Notes: generated from the letters alone by a model not told the origin. A stretch of DNA of 64,000 bases from Candidatus Bathyarchaeota archaeon (GCA_026014805.1 JAOZHR010000020.1:1-64000); one strand, 5' to 3'; numbered from the stretch's first letter, positions 33,973 to 43,481 are shown. A program made the numbers and translations.

Positions 33973-35300
33973 TTTTCTTCTCCTGCAACCACGCTTAATA
34001 CGTCTAATTGAAGAGGTGTAGCTTTGATGTCTAAGATGCTTGCAACGCTGGGCTTTGTACGACCCTCATCCCCAGTAACTAATTCCTTTATATAGAGGCC
34101 TCCTTGACAACGGATTTGCATTTCCGCGCGGTTATGTGCCAACCTTTTTACCTTTGCCTTATATATGTACTTTTCCCGTATCAAATCGGCACGACGGTGT
34201 AAAACGCGTTGAGGCGTCTGCTGGCGAACAGTAACATTAGAAAGCATTCTCTCCACATCTTCCAACTCCTCGCCAGAAACATTACGGCTAAACTCCATTA
34301 TCACACAATAAACTTTCTCGGCTGCTTCTGCCTTCTTAACCCGCCTTACCACATCTTTATCAGCAAAACGAAGGTTGTGCACCTCAACTTTTCCTCTTGC
34401 GCGCTCGTTTATTGCATGCCCAAGTCTCTGTAAGTCTATAAAACGTTTCTTGGGTTCCTTAACCTCTAGGACGAAAGGGCGCCCAGAACCAAGCATACGA
34501 GCATCGATATCTTCTCTGCCAGCACCGTGAAAAGCAATTTCTTGGCCCTCTGCCAGTTCTAACATTGGAATGCCGATTAACTCTTCAACGGATTCTTGAT
34601 ATTTTTTGCCGGTCCAGTTGCAACTCTCGCAGCCTCTTCCATTACATTTTCCGCACAACCACCGCGATTGGGGAATGCCACGGACAAGTTTTTTGTATCT
34701 ACCAGCAATAAAAAGAGAATTTATCTGCAGCCTAATACAGTTTGTAAAGGGATTCACAAGCACAACTATGTCAGGTTTTCCATAGTCAACGTCTCTGTGG
34801 GTTATTTCACAGATTTCTTTTCCGATATCGCGGCTGAATTGGCTTTTCATGCTTTCGCCATGAGTCACATTGAAGTTGGCTTTAAACTCGTCTTCTCGCT
34901 CCGCCACTTCAAGCGATAATTCTACACCAACCAAAAAAGTGGCAAACTCATAATTCTCTAATTCATTCACAGCTTTTTTCACTAAGGCATTGATGCATTC
35001 GAACCTGCCATCACAGAGGCAACATGCCCTCTTTGCTGGTGCGCGTTTGTTGAAGCGTTTTAAAATGTCACGAGCCATTTCAAAAGAACCATTAGAGGCA
35101 ACTGTCTTCAACAGAGCAATACCAGTTTTGCCTTCAGAAAGTGTAAGCTGATGCCCCCTCATAGTAAGTAGCAGCTTAATTGCTTTGCCGCGGCTCATAT
35201 TCTCTGCGCCGTATCCAAGGAGGGCAAATTGTCGGCCTAAGCAATGGTTACAAAGAGGATGCTCTGTTAGCATTTGCATGGCTTTTTCCAGGATCCCCAT
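33969..35300 (-). CDS. pus10: tRNA pseudouridine synthase Pus10
   Basis: Makes pseudouridine 54 and/or 55 in the tRNA T loop in archaea. The N-terminal accessory part is zinc-bearing: HPLCNHCLGRQFALLGYG and ACCLCDGRFECI, then CGKCNGRGCESCNWTGKKY. The catalytic aspartate is in AGREDIDARMLGSGRPFVLE; the C-terminal KELVTGDEGRTKPSVASIL is also conserved. Length 443 is normal. It lies between srp54 and L21e. Confidence 0.93.
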   Translation of the reverse strand: MGILEKAMQMLTEHPLCNHCLGRQFALLGYGAENMSRGKAIKLLLTMRGHQLTLSEGKTGIALLKTVASNGSFEMARDILKRFNKRAPAKRACCLCDGRFECINALVKKAVNELENYEFATFLVGVELSLEVAEREDEFKANFNVTHGESMKSQFSRDIGKEICEITHRDVDYGKPDIVVLVNPFTNCIRLQINSLFIAGRYKKLVRGIPQSRWLCGKCNGRGCESCNWTGKKYQESVEELIGIPMLELAEGQEIAFHGAGREDIDARMLGSGRPFVLEVKEPKKRFIDLQRLGHAINERARGKVEVHNLRFADKDVVRRVKKAEAAEKVYCVIMEFSRNVSGEELEDVERMLSNVTVRQQTPQRVLHRRADLIREKYIYKAKVKRLAHNRAEMQIRCQGGLYIKELVTGDEGRTKPSVASILDIKATPLQLDVLSVVAGEEK

Positions 35301-35312
35301 TGGTGTTGCTGC

Positions 35313-36647
35313 CTACCTGAAGCCCTTTGGAAGTTTCTTTCCAGTCAAGAAAGGAAGCTTTTTACGTCGCAGTTGCTTCATCATTCGCCGCATCATATTG
35401 TACTGCTGCAAAAGCTCCTTAACCTCTTTCTCCGAAGTCCCCGATCCTCTCGCGACCCGACGTATACGAGAAGAAGACAAGATTTTCGGGGTTCCCCGCT
35501 CTTTCGGAGTCATTGACTGAATGATGACACGCCATCTTTCCAGTCGATCTTGAGCCATGTCAATCATGTCGTCTGGAATGTTATAGGACATGCCAGGTAA
35601 CATTTTTAAGAGACGTTTAAAGGTGCCCATTCCTTTCATGGCTTCGAATTGCTGGTACATATCGGTGAGGGAGAATTTGCCGCTGAGTATCTGTTTAGCT
35701 TTTTTCTCTGGAATTTTGATTTCAGCTTCTCGGACTTTTTCTATGAGACTTTCTAGGTCTCCCATCCCCAAGAGACGCCCAACGAAGCGGGAGGGCACAA
35801 AGGCTTCGATATCTCCGATTTTCTCACCGGTGCTGATGAATTTGATTGGAGAACCTATGGTCGCAACTGCCGACAGTGCGCCGCCTCCACGAGCAGAGCC
35901 GTCCAATTTAGATATCAAAATTGAGCCTATTGGAGTGGCTTCGTGGAACGCCTTGGCTTGAATCGCAGCTTGCTGCCCCATAGTGCCATCTATAACAAGC
36001 ATTACCTCGTCTGGTTTAATGGCTTTCTCTAGCTGTTTCATCTCTTTGATAAGGCTTTTCTCTTCTTTGTGGCGTCCTGACGTGTCAATAATAACAAAGT
36101 CCCGGTTTTGAAATTCTTTCAATCCTTTCCGAGCAATGTTGATTGTGTTTTTTGATTTTGGGTCGCCGTACACGGGAATGTTTATTCGGCTGGCTAGTTG
36201 CTTTAATTGGTCGAAGGCACCAGGTCTGAACGTGTCCACACATACTAAGGCGGGTTTCAAACCTCTTTTTTGCATATATCGAGCGAGCTTAGCAGAGGCG
36301 GTAGTCTTTCCTGAGCCCTGAATACCGACAAGCATAATAATACGGCGTTTGCCCGGCTCAATCTTTAATGGGACAGGCTTCTCTCCGAGAAAACGGGTTA
36401 TTTCTTCATAAACAACTTTCACTACGTGTTCTTTTCGGGAGATACCTGGGGGAAGCTCTTCTTTCAAAGCTCTATCTTCAATTCGTTTTGATATGCTGAG
36501 AACTAACTGTACGTTTACATCAGCCTGTAAAAGCGCTCTTTGAATGTCGCGGACAAGTTCCTTCACTGTTGCTTCGTCCACGACAGCGGCTCTAAAAACC
36601 TTTCTTAAAGCACCATGAATAGATGAGCCAAGATGTTCTAACGCCAT
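35313..36647 (-). CDS. srp54: Signal recognition particle protein SRP54 (Ffh)
   Basis: A GTPase that binds signal peptides and SRP RNA and targets ribosomes to the membrane. N domain helices are followed by G1 MLVGIQGSGKTTASAKLA, VCVDTFRPGAFDQLKQLA, DTSGRHKEEKSL and ISKLDGSARGGGAL. The C-terminal M domain has Met-rich helices and SSSRIRRVARGSGTSEKEV. M-A-L-E-H-L-G (start 36647) is preferred over the Met three codons earlier. First gene of the long minus-strand string. Confidence 0.97.
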   Translation of the reverse strand: MALEHLGSSIHGALRKVFRAAVVDEATVKELVRDIQRALLQADVNVQLVLSISKRIEDRALKEELPPGISRKEHVVKVVYEEITRFLGEKPVPLKIEPGKRRIIMLVGIQGSGKTTASAKLARYMQKRGLKPALVCVDTFRPGAFDQLKQLASRINIPVYGDPKSKNTINIARKGLKEFQNRDFVIIDTSGRHKEEKSLIKEMKQLEKAIKPDEVMLVIDGTMGQQAAIQAKAFHEATPIGSILISKLDGSARGGGALSAVATIGSPIKFISTGEKIGDIEAFVPSRFVGRLLGMGDLESLIEKVREAEIKIPEKKAKQILSGKFSLTDMYQQFEAMKGMGTFKRLLKMLPGMSYNIPDDMIDMAQDRLERWRVIIQSMTPKERGTPKILSSSRIRRVARGSGTSEKEVKELLQQYNMMRRMMKQLRRKKLPFLTGKKLPKGFR

Positions 36648-36781
36648 ACTTCTCACTTTATCCTTAAAACTGGTGCATGCTTAAATAGGATTTGGAGCTT
36701 TCCAGAAGGCCTTATACACGTCTAATTAGGCCCTCTCCACGTACGCGAGAACAGTTGAATGATTGTGTCCATTTGATGTTC

Positions 36782-38569
36782 CTAGAGTGTTTCTTCTAGC
36801 ATACTAATGAATTCTTTAGCTTGCTGCATTCCTTTCTCCCAAAATGTCTCTTTGGTAATGTCAAAGTCTAATTCAGCAGCAAGTTCACGAGGAGACTTGC
36901 TGGAGCCTGCAGCCAAGATCCTCTTTAATTTGGGGACAAAAAATTTTCCTTCTTCTTTGTAGATTCTGTAGAGGGCAAATACGAATAGCTGAGCATAGAC
37001 GTATGGATAGTTGTAGAAACGATAGTTCGCCATGTAATAGTGGGGTTTCATCGTCCACTCCCATTTCATCACTTTTAGCCAATCAACTGAGTCCCCGTAG
37101 ATTTTGTCTCGTGCCGCCACCCATAACTTGGCTATGGTTTCTCCATCTAGGAACTCACCTCGTTCTATGGCGTCATACATGCTTTGCTCAAAGAATAGTC
37201 GTCCCGAAACTTGGAAAGCTGCCATGCCAAACTCGTCGAGTATGTGGGCGAGAATCACCTGTTTCTCCTCTTTTGACTTTGCTTTAGAGAGTAACCTTTC
37301 AGTTAAGAGCAGTTCACCGAATGTGCTTCCAGTTTCCGCAATGCAACTACCTATCTCGTAGTTACTTGGCTTCTGGGCTCTTGAACCGAGATATGCGTGG
37401 ATAGCATGACCAAGTTCGTGTGCCGACGTGTAGACGTCGCCCATCTTTCCGTTGAAACTTTGGAGAATGTAGGCACTCTTTCCAGCGAGCCAAGAAGCAC
37501 AGAAGGCTCCCGATTCTTTACCTTTCCGTATTTTTCCGTCAATGTGCCTTTTCTGGAACATCTCATCAACCCAAACCCCAATCTCCTCATCAAACCCCAT
37601 ATAGGCGTCTACTATTTCCTGTCGGGATTCCTTCCAGCTGTAGTCCGTTTCTAAGGCTTTAGGTAGAGGAGCAACTAGATCGTAGTTAGCTATTTTTTCC
37701 AGACCCATGAGCCTAGCCTTTAGCCGAAGATATTCTCTGTATAATTCTACGTTCTTTTCAATGGTTCTCATTAGGCTATCAATAGTTTGTTGGTCAACAT
37801 CGTTGTCAATCAAGCTTCGAGTTATTGGAGTAGGATATTTCCTCAGTTTACACATTTGCATGTGATCTTCACATACCGCGCGGATAGCGCTAGCCCAAAT
37901 AATATCATCCTTCCAAAGATTTTCGTAAACTATCTGGTTTGCTCTCTTTCGAAGGTCACGATTCGGACTCTCGTACAAGCCTATAATTTCGCCATATGGA
38001 AGTGTCTTCTTCTTCCCTTCGATTTCTATGTCGAAGGTTCTAGTAGAAAGCCAATCAATTTGAAGTTTCTCCCAAGAATTAATCCCGTTCCTGTCTTTGA
38101 CAATTATCAAACGCTCCTCAGTCTCTGAGAGCAAATGAGGCACCATTCTCAGGATTCTTTCAAGATAATGTTTGTACTCTGCCAGTACTGGGCTCTCCAC
38201 TAATGATGTCTTCTTGGCAAGGAGCTTGCCCAACTCAATCTCTATGAACGCCAATGCCTGACCAACTTTCGTGGATGCTTTGAGCACCGCATCGTTGAGC
38301 CGTTTGGCCACGCTGTCAGTGGTGTCAGCGGAATACATTAGACGACAATACCGTGTCACTCCTTCGAATTTCAGGGTGTATGCGTCCTTCATTTCCAAAA
38401 ATTTCAGGAGCCCCTGTGCATCAAGATTCTCGATTCTACTACGATATTCCTTTCTCATTTCTTCAGCTTCAGCAACCATGGACTCAAGTTCTTCTCGAAT
38501 TGAAGCTGTGTCAATGTTCTTAACAAGTTGTGAGAGATCCCAGATCATCTCAACTTCAGCCATTTCCAA
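36782..38569 (-). CDS. pepF: Oligoendopeptidase F (M3B family)
   Basis: A zinc metallopeptidase cleaving oligopeptides in the cytosol. The zinc motif is VYTSAHELGHAIHAYLG, with the third ligand in CIAETGSTFGELLL. The C-terminal MKPHYYMANYRFYNYPYVYA is the substrate-tyrosine segment. The 595-residue length is typical. A start at ATG 38563 is equally possible. Stand-alone gene. Confidence 0.94.
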   Translation of the reverse strand: MEMAEVEMIWDLSQLVKNIDTASIREELESMVAEAEEMRKEYRSRIENLDAQGLLKFLEMKDAYTLKFEGVTRYCRLMYSADTTDSVAKRLNDAVLKASTKVGQALAFIEIELGKLLAKKTSLVESPVLAEYKHYLERILRMVPHLLSETEERLIIVKDRNGINSWEKLQIDWLSTRTFDIEIEGKKKTLPYGEIIGLYESPNRDLRKRANQIVYENLWKDDIIWASAIRAVCEDHMQMCKLRKYPTPITRSLIDNDVDQQTIDSLMRTIEKNVELYREYLRLKARLMGLEKIANYDLVAPLPKALETDYSWKESRQEIVDAYMGFDEEIGVWVDEMFQKRHIDGKIRKGKESGAFCASWLAGKSAYILQSFNGKMGDVYTSAHELGHAIHAYLGSRAQKPSNYEIGSCIAETGSTFGELLLTERLLSKAKSKEEKQVILAHILDEFGMAAFQVSGRLFFEQSMYDAIERGEFLDGETIAKLWVAARDKIYGDSVDWLKVMKWEWTMKPHYYMANYRFYNYPYVYAQLFVFALYRIYKEEGKFFVPKLKRILAAGSSKSPRELAAELDFDITKETFWEKGMQQAKEFISMLEETL

Positions 38570-38637
38570 GTCACTTCGTTTACTCCCAGTATCTCTAGTA
38601 AGCTTTTAAAGTCTCTGGGATTAGCCCACGTTTAGCT

Positions 38638-38841
38638 TTGAGTCAAAAATTCAAGTTCAGGCACATAGAATACTTAGGCATATGCGCGCGCGCGCATCAG
38701 AAAGGCGAATTCTCCACTTTCAATTGTCAAACGCACATCCCGGTGCCTGTGGACATGGAGAAGCAAGAGGCAAAATTCAAGAAGGGAATACTAGAGGTTC
38801 GATTGCCTAGAAAGAAAGGTTACGAAATAAAAATTGAATAA
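38638..38841 (+). pseudogene. C-terminal fragment of an Hsp20/alpha-crystallin protein
   Basis: The last 45 or so codons match the end of the alpha-crystallin domain: IPVPVDMEKQEAKFKKGILE followed by VRLPRKK, which is the usual E-A-x-x-x-N-G-V-L-x-I-x-L-P block. The first half of the domain is missing; the 20-odd preceding codons are unrelated and include a 14-base GC run. It cannot form a full alpha-crystallin sandwich. It is probably a truncated relic. Confidence 0.7.
38683..38696. repeat. 14-base GC alternating palindrome at the hsp20 break
   Basis: TGCGCGCGCGCGCA, the longest alternating tract in the window, sits directly before recognisable Hsp20 sequence. Confidence 0.7.
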
Positions 38842-38887
38842 GAACAGTTGAAGAGTATATTTAGGTCAAGCATCTCCGATTCTTTCG

Positions 38888-39149
38888 ATGCAGCCTACGG
38901 AAAACTTCAACAATCGATACGTTTTAGATACGATGGTTAGGAGACTTGTTCAGGTTGACAATAAAAACCGTTATCTACTTTTTCGTTTTTGTCTTCATAC
39001 ACGTAGGAGTCTTCGGAATTACTGCATGGGCTACTCTTAGCCAAGTCAATGCCCCGCTAAGTTTTAGCCGTGACAGCGTTTCTGTGGGGTATAACACTCG
39101 CCATATTGTACGTCGCCCTTGAAAAAGCAGGTTGGGATTGGTGGGAAAG
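38888..39149 (+). pseudogene. Frameshifted small membrane protein gene
   Basis: Three successive plus-strand frames together read like one two-helix membrane protein: M-Q-P-T-E-N-F-N-N-R-Y-V-L-D-T-M from 38888, then TIKTVIYFFVFVFIHVGVFG in a second frame, then AVTAFLWGITLAILYVALEK in a third. No single frame is open throughout; two one-base shifts would be needed. It ends against the convergent deoxyhypusine synthase gene. Family not recognised. Confidence 0.4.
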
Positions 39150-40082
39150 CTATAACTCTTCCAAAGCAGCCGCAACAATAAGCGGAAAAGCGATTGTGGC
39201 ATCACAGATAACTGTAACGGTATTCTCTTCAGATTTGACCTTGCTCCAGCTAATGGCCTCCTCCAAAGATGCACCGCTTAAGCCGCCTGGCTCAGGCCTA
39301 TCCATAGTAATCTGAACTGCCGCATCTACTCCCTCACGGAAAGTATTGGCAAATAAAGCAAAATGCTTTGGCAATCCACCGCCTAGAATTATGATGCCTG
39401 ATTTTTTAGCCTCATAAACCTCATCCACAAGCTTAGACACGTCGCCAAGAGGATCGAGAACTAGTTTCTTGTCCTGCCCATAGATCCAAAGCTGGAATCC
39501 TACTATCGAATCTGGTAGGCCTGGGCAAATTACTGGCACGTTTTTTCTTGCAGCCGTCGCTAAAATAGAGTTTTGGTCGGCTACCCGTTTCCCAATTTCG
39601 AAAAGCAGATCGGAAGGAGAAATCCGTAGACGTCTCTGCTCTGGTATTTCTTCAAGAAGCTGATAAAGCCATTTCTCCAAGTCTTTAAAGGCTCTGTGTT
39701 CTACGTAAATGTCGCCTATTCTACCAATATCTTCTCTCTTTAGTTGTTCATCTTCAGCTCTGAACGTGCCTACCTTGTGCCTGTAGCCTAAAGCTTCAAC
39801 CATGTCATGAACCATGTTAGCACCAGTGGTCACAATCACGTTTACATGGCCGCTCTCGATGAGTTGAGCAATTATGTTTCTCAAGCCGCCGGGAACAAGT
39901 GCCCCGGCTAAGGTTAAAAAGACGGTGTAGTCTGGGTTCTTGAACATTCCTGTGACAAGCCTCGCTGCCTTCCCTAGTTTTCCAGCACCTAAAACTCCAC
40001 AGTTATCCATGGCTCTAATCAATTGGGCGACGGTTATTCCACGCTTAAGTCGTATCTGAGTTACGTTTTTCAACGGTTTCAA
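39150..40082 (-). CDS. dhs: Deoxyhypusine synthase
   Basis: NAD-dependent enzyme that moves the aminobutyl group of spermidine onto a lysine of aIF5A. TTGANMVHDMVEALG and GTFRAEDEQLKREDIGRIGD are NAD/spermidine-site blocks. The catalytic Lys lies in ILGGGLPKHFALFANTFREG, followed by DAAVQITMDRPEPGGLSGAS and EAISWSKV. Length 310 is normal for archaea. It lies 40 bp downstream of its own substrate gene, aIF5A. Confidence 0.95.
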   Translation of the reverse strand: MKPLKNVTQIRLKRGITVAQLIRAMDNCGVLGAGKLGKAARLVTGMFKNPDYTVFLTLAGALVPGGLRNIIAQLIESGHVNVIVTTGANMVHDMVEALGYRHKVGTFRAEDEQLKREDIGRIGDIYVEHRAFKDLEKWLYQLLEEIPEQRRLRISPSDLLFEIGKRVADQNSILATAARKNVPVICPGLPDSIVGFQLWIYGQDKKLVLDPLGDVSKLVDEVYEAKKSGIIILGGGLPKHFALFANTFREGVDAAVQITMDRPEPGGLSGASLEEAISWSKVKSEENTVTVICDATIAFPLIVAAALEEL

Positions 40083-40122
40083 CTTCTTTAGAAAAAGCTA
40101 TTGAAGAAAGTAATAGATGCAG

Positions 40123-40518
40123 TTATCCCTTAGTTCGCATTATTTTGGTTCTTCCTAAGATGCGCCAGTACTCGACATCGATGCCAGACACTAACTTCTG
40201 TTTTAGTTCTTCCTCGCCAGGGTACGCTGCCTCAAAAACTTCGTAGTTTTCCAGGTCCATTATCTGAATGGCAGCTGGCAACAGAGCGAGAATTTGGCCA
40301 CTCCTCTTCTCAATCAAGGGCATCTCCATTTGCGCGCTTATGGGCTTAACGAAAGTTCTTTTGGTGCCGTCGAAAACTCCTATAGCAACAACTCTCGCCT
40401 TAGCAGCGCCGTGCTTGCCAGGTTTGGACTTTGTAAGGCTTACAACACGGCACGGCTCGTTATCAACAATCACATATCTACCGACGCGAAGAGTCCCAAC
40501 ATCAACAGGTTTGCTCAT
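40123..40518 (-). CDS. Translation factor aIF5A
   Basis: Relieves ribosome stalling and acts in elongation; it needs a hypusine modification. The modified lysine is in TKSKPGKHGAAKARVVAIGV. The C-terminal OB fold follows (QILALLPAAIQIMDLENYEV). Length 131 is normal. Same strand and adjacent to deoxyhypusine synthase. Confidence 0.96.
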   Translation of the reverse strand: MSKPVDVGTLRVGRYVIVDNEPCRVVSLTKSKPGKHGAAKARVVAIGVFDGTKRTFVKPISAQMEMPLIEKRSGQILALLPAAIQIMDLENYEVFEAAYPGEEELKQKLVSGIDVEYWRILGRTKIMRTKG

Positions 40519-40603
40519 CTATATCAGCAACCAATATACAGCAATGTTTAACAACTAAAATAAATAGATTAAGGTTACTGCAAAGGCTTTAGATGCGATT
40601 GCA

Positions 40604-41452
40604 ATGGCGTTCAAAAGTGTGGGCTTGACGGCGCGAAACGACAAGAAAAAAGCATTAGCCCTAGTCATAAAACTGCTGAATCATCTAGAAGAGAAAGGGC
40701 TAGACATCGTTGTGGATCCTGAAATCGCTGAGCAAATCAATAAAACGGACATAGCTACGCCCCTCAAAGAATGGAAACCAGATTTCATCATCACTATAGG
40801 CGGCGATGGAACCATACTAAGAACCTGCATTCACATCCCGAAGCCTGAACCTCCAATCCTCGCCATCAACATGGGTGAGCGAGGCTTCCTGGCTGAAGTA
40901 TCCCCCGAAGATGCAGTATCCGCAGTGGAAAAGATCTTTGAAGAAAAGTTTATACTTGAACGCTGCAAAAAGTTGGCAGCTTCTGTCGAAGGTGAAGTAC
41001 TGCCAGATGCGCTAAACGAAGTTTTTATTTCTGCAGACGCACCTGTCAAGTTGTTGTATGCAAATCTCTGGAAAGACGGCGACCGGATTTTGGATTGTCA
41101 AGCAGATGGCATTCTGGTTGCATCACCGACTGGTTCAACAGGCTATTCAATAGCAGCAGGGGGACCAGTTTTAGACCCCGAGACCAACGTCTTTGTCCTT
41201 ACGCCAGTATGTCCATTAGTACCGTTCCCGCCAATCGTTTTCTCCGAAAACAGCACACTTACAATAGAAATAGAGAAGCCACATACAGTATTAGTTGTGG
41301 TTGATGGACACTATCGGAAACTCGTTGAGAAACGAACCCCTCATTTAACGATTACGAAGTCGGATAATGTAACTTCGTTTATTCGCTTCAAAGAGGAATT
41401 CTATCGGCGGCTAAAGAATCGGCTGTTATATCCGAAGGGAGGACGATGCTGA
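40604..41452 (+). CDS. nadK: NAD kinase
   Basis: Phosphorylates NAD to NADP. The GGDGT motif is in FIITIGGDGTILRTCI; NMGERGFLAEVSPED and the DGILVASPTGSTGYSIAAGG stretch are the second and third conserved blocks. Length 282 is normal. It overlaps the Nob1-like gene by 7 bp, so the two are cotranscribed. Confidence 0.94.
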   Translation: MAFKSVGLTARNDKKKALALVIKLLNHLEEKGLDIVVDPEIAEQINKTDIATPLKEWKPDFIITIGGDGTILRTCIHIPKPEPPILAINMGERGFLAEVSPEDAVSAVEKIFEEKFILERCKKLAASVEGEVLPDALNEVFISADAPVKLLYANLWKDGDRILDCQADGILVASPTGSTGYSIAAGGPVLDPETNVFVLTPVCPLVPFPPIVFSENSTLTIEIEKPHTVLVVVDGHYRKLVEKRTPHLTITKSDNVTSFIRFKEEFYRRLKNRLLYPKGGRC

Positions 41453-41982
41453 CAAAAATTGACAAACAAAAAACAATCGTCTTAGACACTTCGGCCTTCA
41501 TAGCTGGATTCGAACCACTCTCCATCCAAGACATTCAATATTCAGTGCCAGAAGTTGAACACGAACTTATTACTGACTCGCTACCCTGGACCCGATTTAT
41601 TGCTGCCCTTGAAAACGGAAAGCTGAAAGTCAAAACACCCCGAGCAGACTATGTTAAAAGGATTAAGGCGTCATCAAAAGCCGTTGGCGACCTGCTCTTC
41701 CTCTCAGACGCAGATCAACAAGTCTTAGCATTGGCATTAGAACTGAAAGACATGGGCTACAACCCTCAAATCGTCACAGACGACTACTCCATACAAAACG
41801 TGGCCAACCAAGTAGGCATTAAATTCACGCCGTTATTGACCTTTGGAATACGCTACCGCTTCCGCTGGACGCTTTACTGCCCCGCATGCCACCACAAATA
41901 CCCAGCAGATTATCAGCATAAACGTTGCGAAATTTGCGGAACTGAGTTGAAACGGAAACCTGTCGGAAAAACGCCGCTATGA
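41446..41982 (+). CDS. nob1: Nob1-like PIN-domain ribonuclease with zinc ribbon
   Basis: The endonuclease that matures the 16S rRNA 3' end. The PIN domain starts IVLDTSAFIAGFEP (first Asp); VGDLLFLSDADQQVLALALE and IVTDDYSIQNVANQ supply the other acidic residues. The C-terminal zinc ribbon has YCPACHHKYP and RCEICGTELKRK. Length 178 is typical. Confidence 0.93.
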   Translation: MLTKIDKQKTIVLDTSAFIAGFEPLSIQDIQYSVPEVEHELITDSLPWTRFIAALENGKLKVKTPRADYVKRIKASSKAVGDLLFLSDADQQVLALALELKDMGYNPQIVTDDYSIQNVANQVGIKFTPLLTFGIRYRFRWTLYCPACHHKYPADYQHKRCEICGTELKRKPVGKTPL

Positions 41983-42029
41983 AGCGGCACTAAACGTTGA
42001 ACTTAGAAGATTTATTGTCATCTCTTTTT

Positions 42030-43133
42030 TCAGCTTGGTGGTGGGCGAGTTCCAAGCACCAAAAGAATAATCATTTCAGAACCGCCTCTTTCCACCGTTA
42101 TGTTGGTCGTTTGGCCTGGCAACGTATGTTCTTCAAGGTAGCTGGAAATTTCGTCGCCGTTTATTATTTGTGTGTCGTTCATGGCGAGGATTATGTCATC
42201 AGCTTTTAACTCATATTTTGCGGCTGGACTGTGAGATATCACATCCAGTATTAACCATCCATAAGTGGTTGAGGTGCCCATCTCCTGAGCAAACTCATAG
42301 GTCATATCCATTCCCATCACTCCTATCCAAGAATGTGGATAACTGGTACCATTCACAAGCCAAGCAATCTCGCGGAGGATTGCATTAGAGGGTATGGCAA
42401 AGCCTACTCCTGTCGAGTTTTCGATTATGGCAAATGTAACGCCCACCACTTGACCTTTAGAGTTCAACAGTGGACCGCCGGAGTTACCCGGATTGATAGG
42501 AGCACTAATTTGTATGACATTAGCAATAGAATACCCGCCTGCAAGCTCTTCAGGAATTGCTCTTCCAAGCTGGCTAACGATGCCAGTTGTCATGGAGCCG
42601 ATTAGCTCATAAGGATTACCTATGGCTATTACGAAATCGCCCACTCTGACCAGCGAGGAGCTGACTATAGGAAGAGGTTTGAATTCTTCTGGAGAAGCAC
42701 CGCCAACGGAGAGAACAGCAAGGTCAACATAAACATCTGAGCCAAGAACACTGGCAGAATATGCATGGCCATTTGTGAAAGTGACGGAACGGCTCGTTGT
42801 ACCTTGAACTACATGGTAGTTCGTGATCACAATTGGACCTGAAAAGAAATCACTTGAATAATTATAGACAAACCCTGAGCCTGCCACCTCCCCGTGAGCT
42901 GTTTGCCCACGAATCAAAACTACAGAGTCTTTGATGCCATCGTAGAGCTCGGAAAGCGATATGTTTCCTACGCTGGTTTGGTTATAGCTTCCTAGAGCCT
43001 CTGTCATGGCGGAGATTTGGGTTTGAAGGGTTGCAACTTTATTTTCTAACTCTCTAACTCTACCTGAGCATAGTTGGTATGTGTAGATGCTTCCAACAAT
43101 ACCGGCGACTACTATGAGGGCAATCACTGCCAC
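42030..43133 (-). CDS. HtrA/DegP-like membrane-anchored serine protease with PDZ domain
   Basis: An extracytoplasmic quality-control protease. One N-terminal membrane helix (VIALIVVAGIVGSIYTYQL) is followed by a short coiled coil. The trypsin-like domain has His in VITNYHVV, Asp in VYVDLAVLSVG and Ser in INPGNSGGPLLNSKGQ. A C-terminal PDZ domain is marked by WLILDVISHSPAAKYELKAD. The GTG at 43133 starts right at the helix. The frame is open for 24 more codons upstream and encodes a plausible cytosolic tail (N-E-Y-E-P-R-S-N-R-L) but contains no ATG, GTG or TTG, so the true start is uncertain. Confidence 0.9.
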   Translation of the reverse strand: MAVIALIVVAGIVGSIYTYQLCSGRVRELENKVATLQTQISAMTEALGSYNQTSVGNISLSELYDGIKDSVVLIRGQTAHGEVAGSGFVYNYSSDFFSGPIVITNYHVVQGTTSRSVTFTNGHAYSASVLGSDVYVDLAVLSVGGASPEEFKPLPIVSSSLVRVGDFVIAIGNPYELIGSMTTGIVSQLGRAIPEELAGGYSIANVIQISAPINPGNSGGPLLNSKGQVVGVTFAIIENSTGVGFAIPSNAILREIAWLVNGTSYPHSWIGVMGMDMTYEFAQEMGTSTTYGWLILDVISHSPAAKYELKADDIILAMNDTQIINGDEISSYLEEHTLPGQTTNITVERGGSEMIILLVLGTRPPPS

Positions 43134-43481
43134 TGTTATAAGTGAAAGGCGGTTTGAGCGAGGTTCATATTCGTTGAACAGGTCTTGCGGTACTCCAAAA
43201 TCTTATCATCAAATGCTGGCCTTTGATTCTTATAAGCGTTCCTTAAAGGTAAAGAGCTTTCTAAACTCTCTTTTAATAACATAGGCAACCGTATTCCAAT
43301 ATGGCACGTATGGAGGAAACAATTGAATTGAAGGAGCACACGAGTTTGCAGCCATTACCGTTTTTGTTTCTAGTCTGTGTCTTATCATTTCCACGTTAGG
43401 TTACACTGCACCCCTGCAGCTTGAAATGCTAACATGGTGGTTTGAAAATTCCAAAAAAACAGCGATAGAAAACATGAAATA
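43134..43481. other. Spacer between HtrA and a decayed membrane gene
   Basis: Apart from the possible in-frame N-terminal extension of the protease (to about 43205), I see no convincing gene. Confidence 0.4.

Noticed and set aside
38975-39274. Minus-strand 99-codon frame across the end of deoxyhypusine synthase
   Set aside because: It shadows the enzyme gene in another frame and has no sensible composition.
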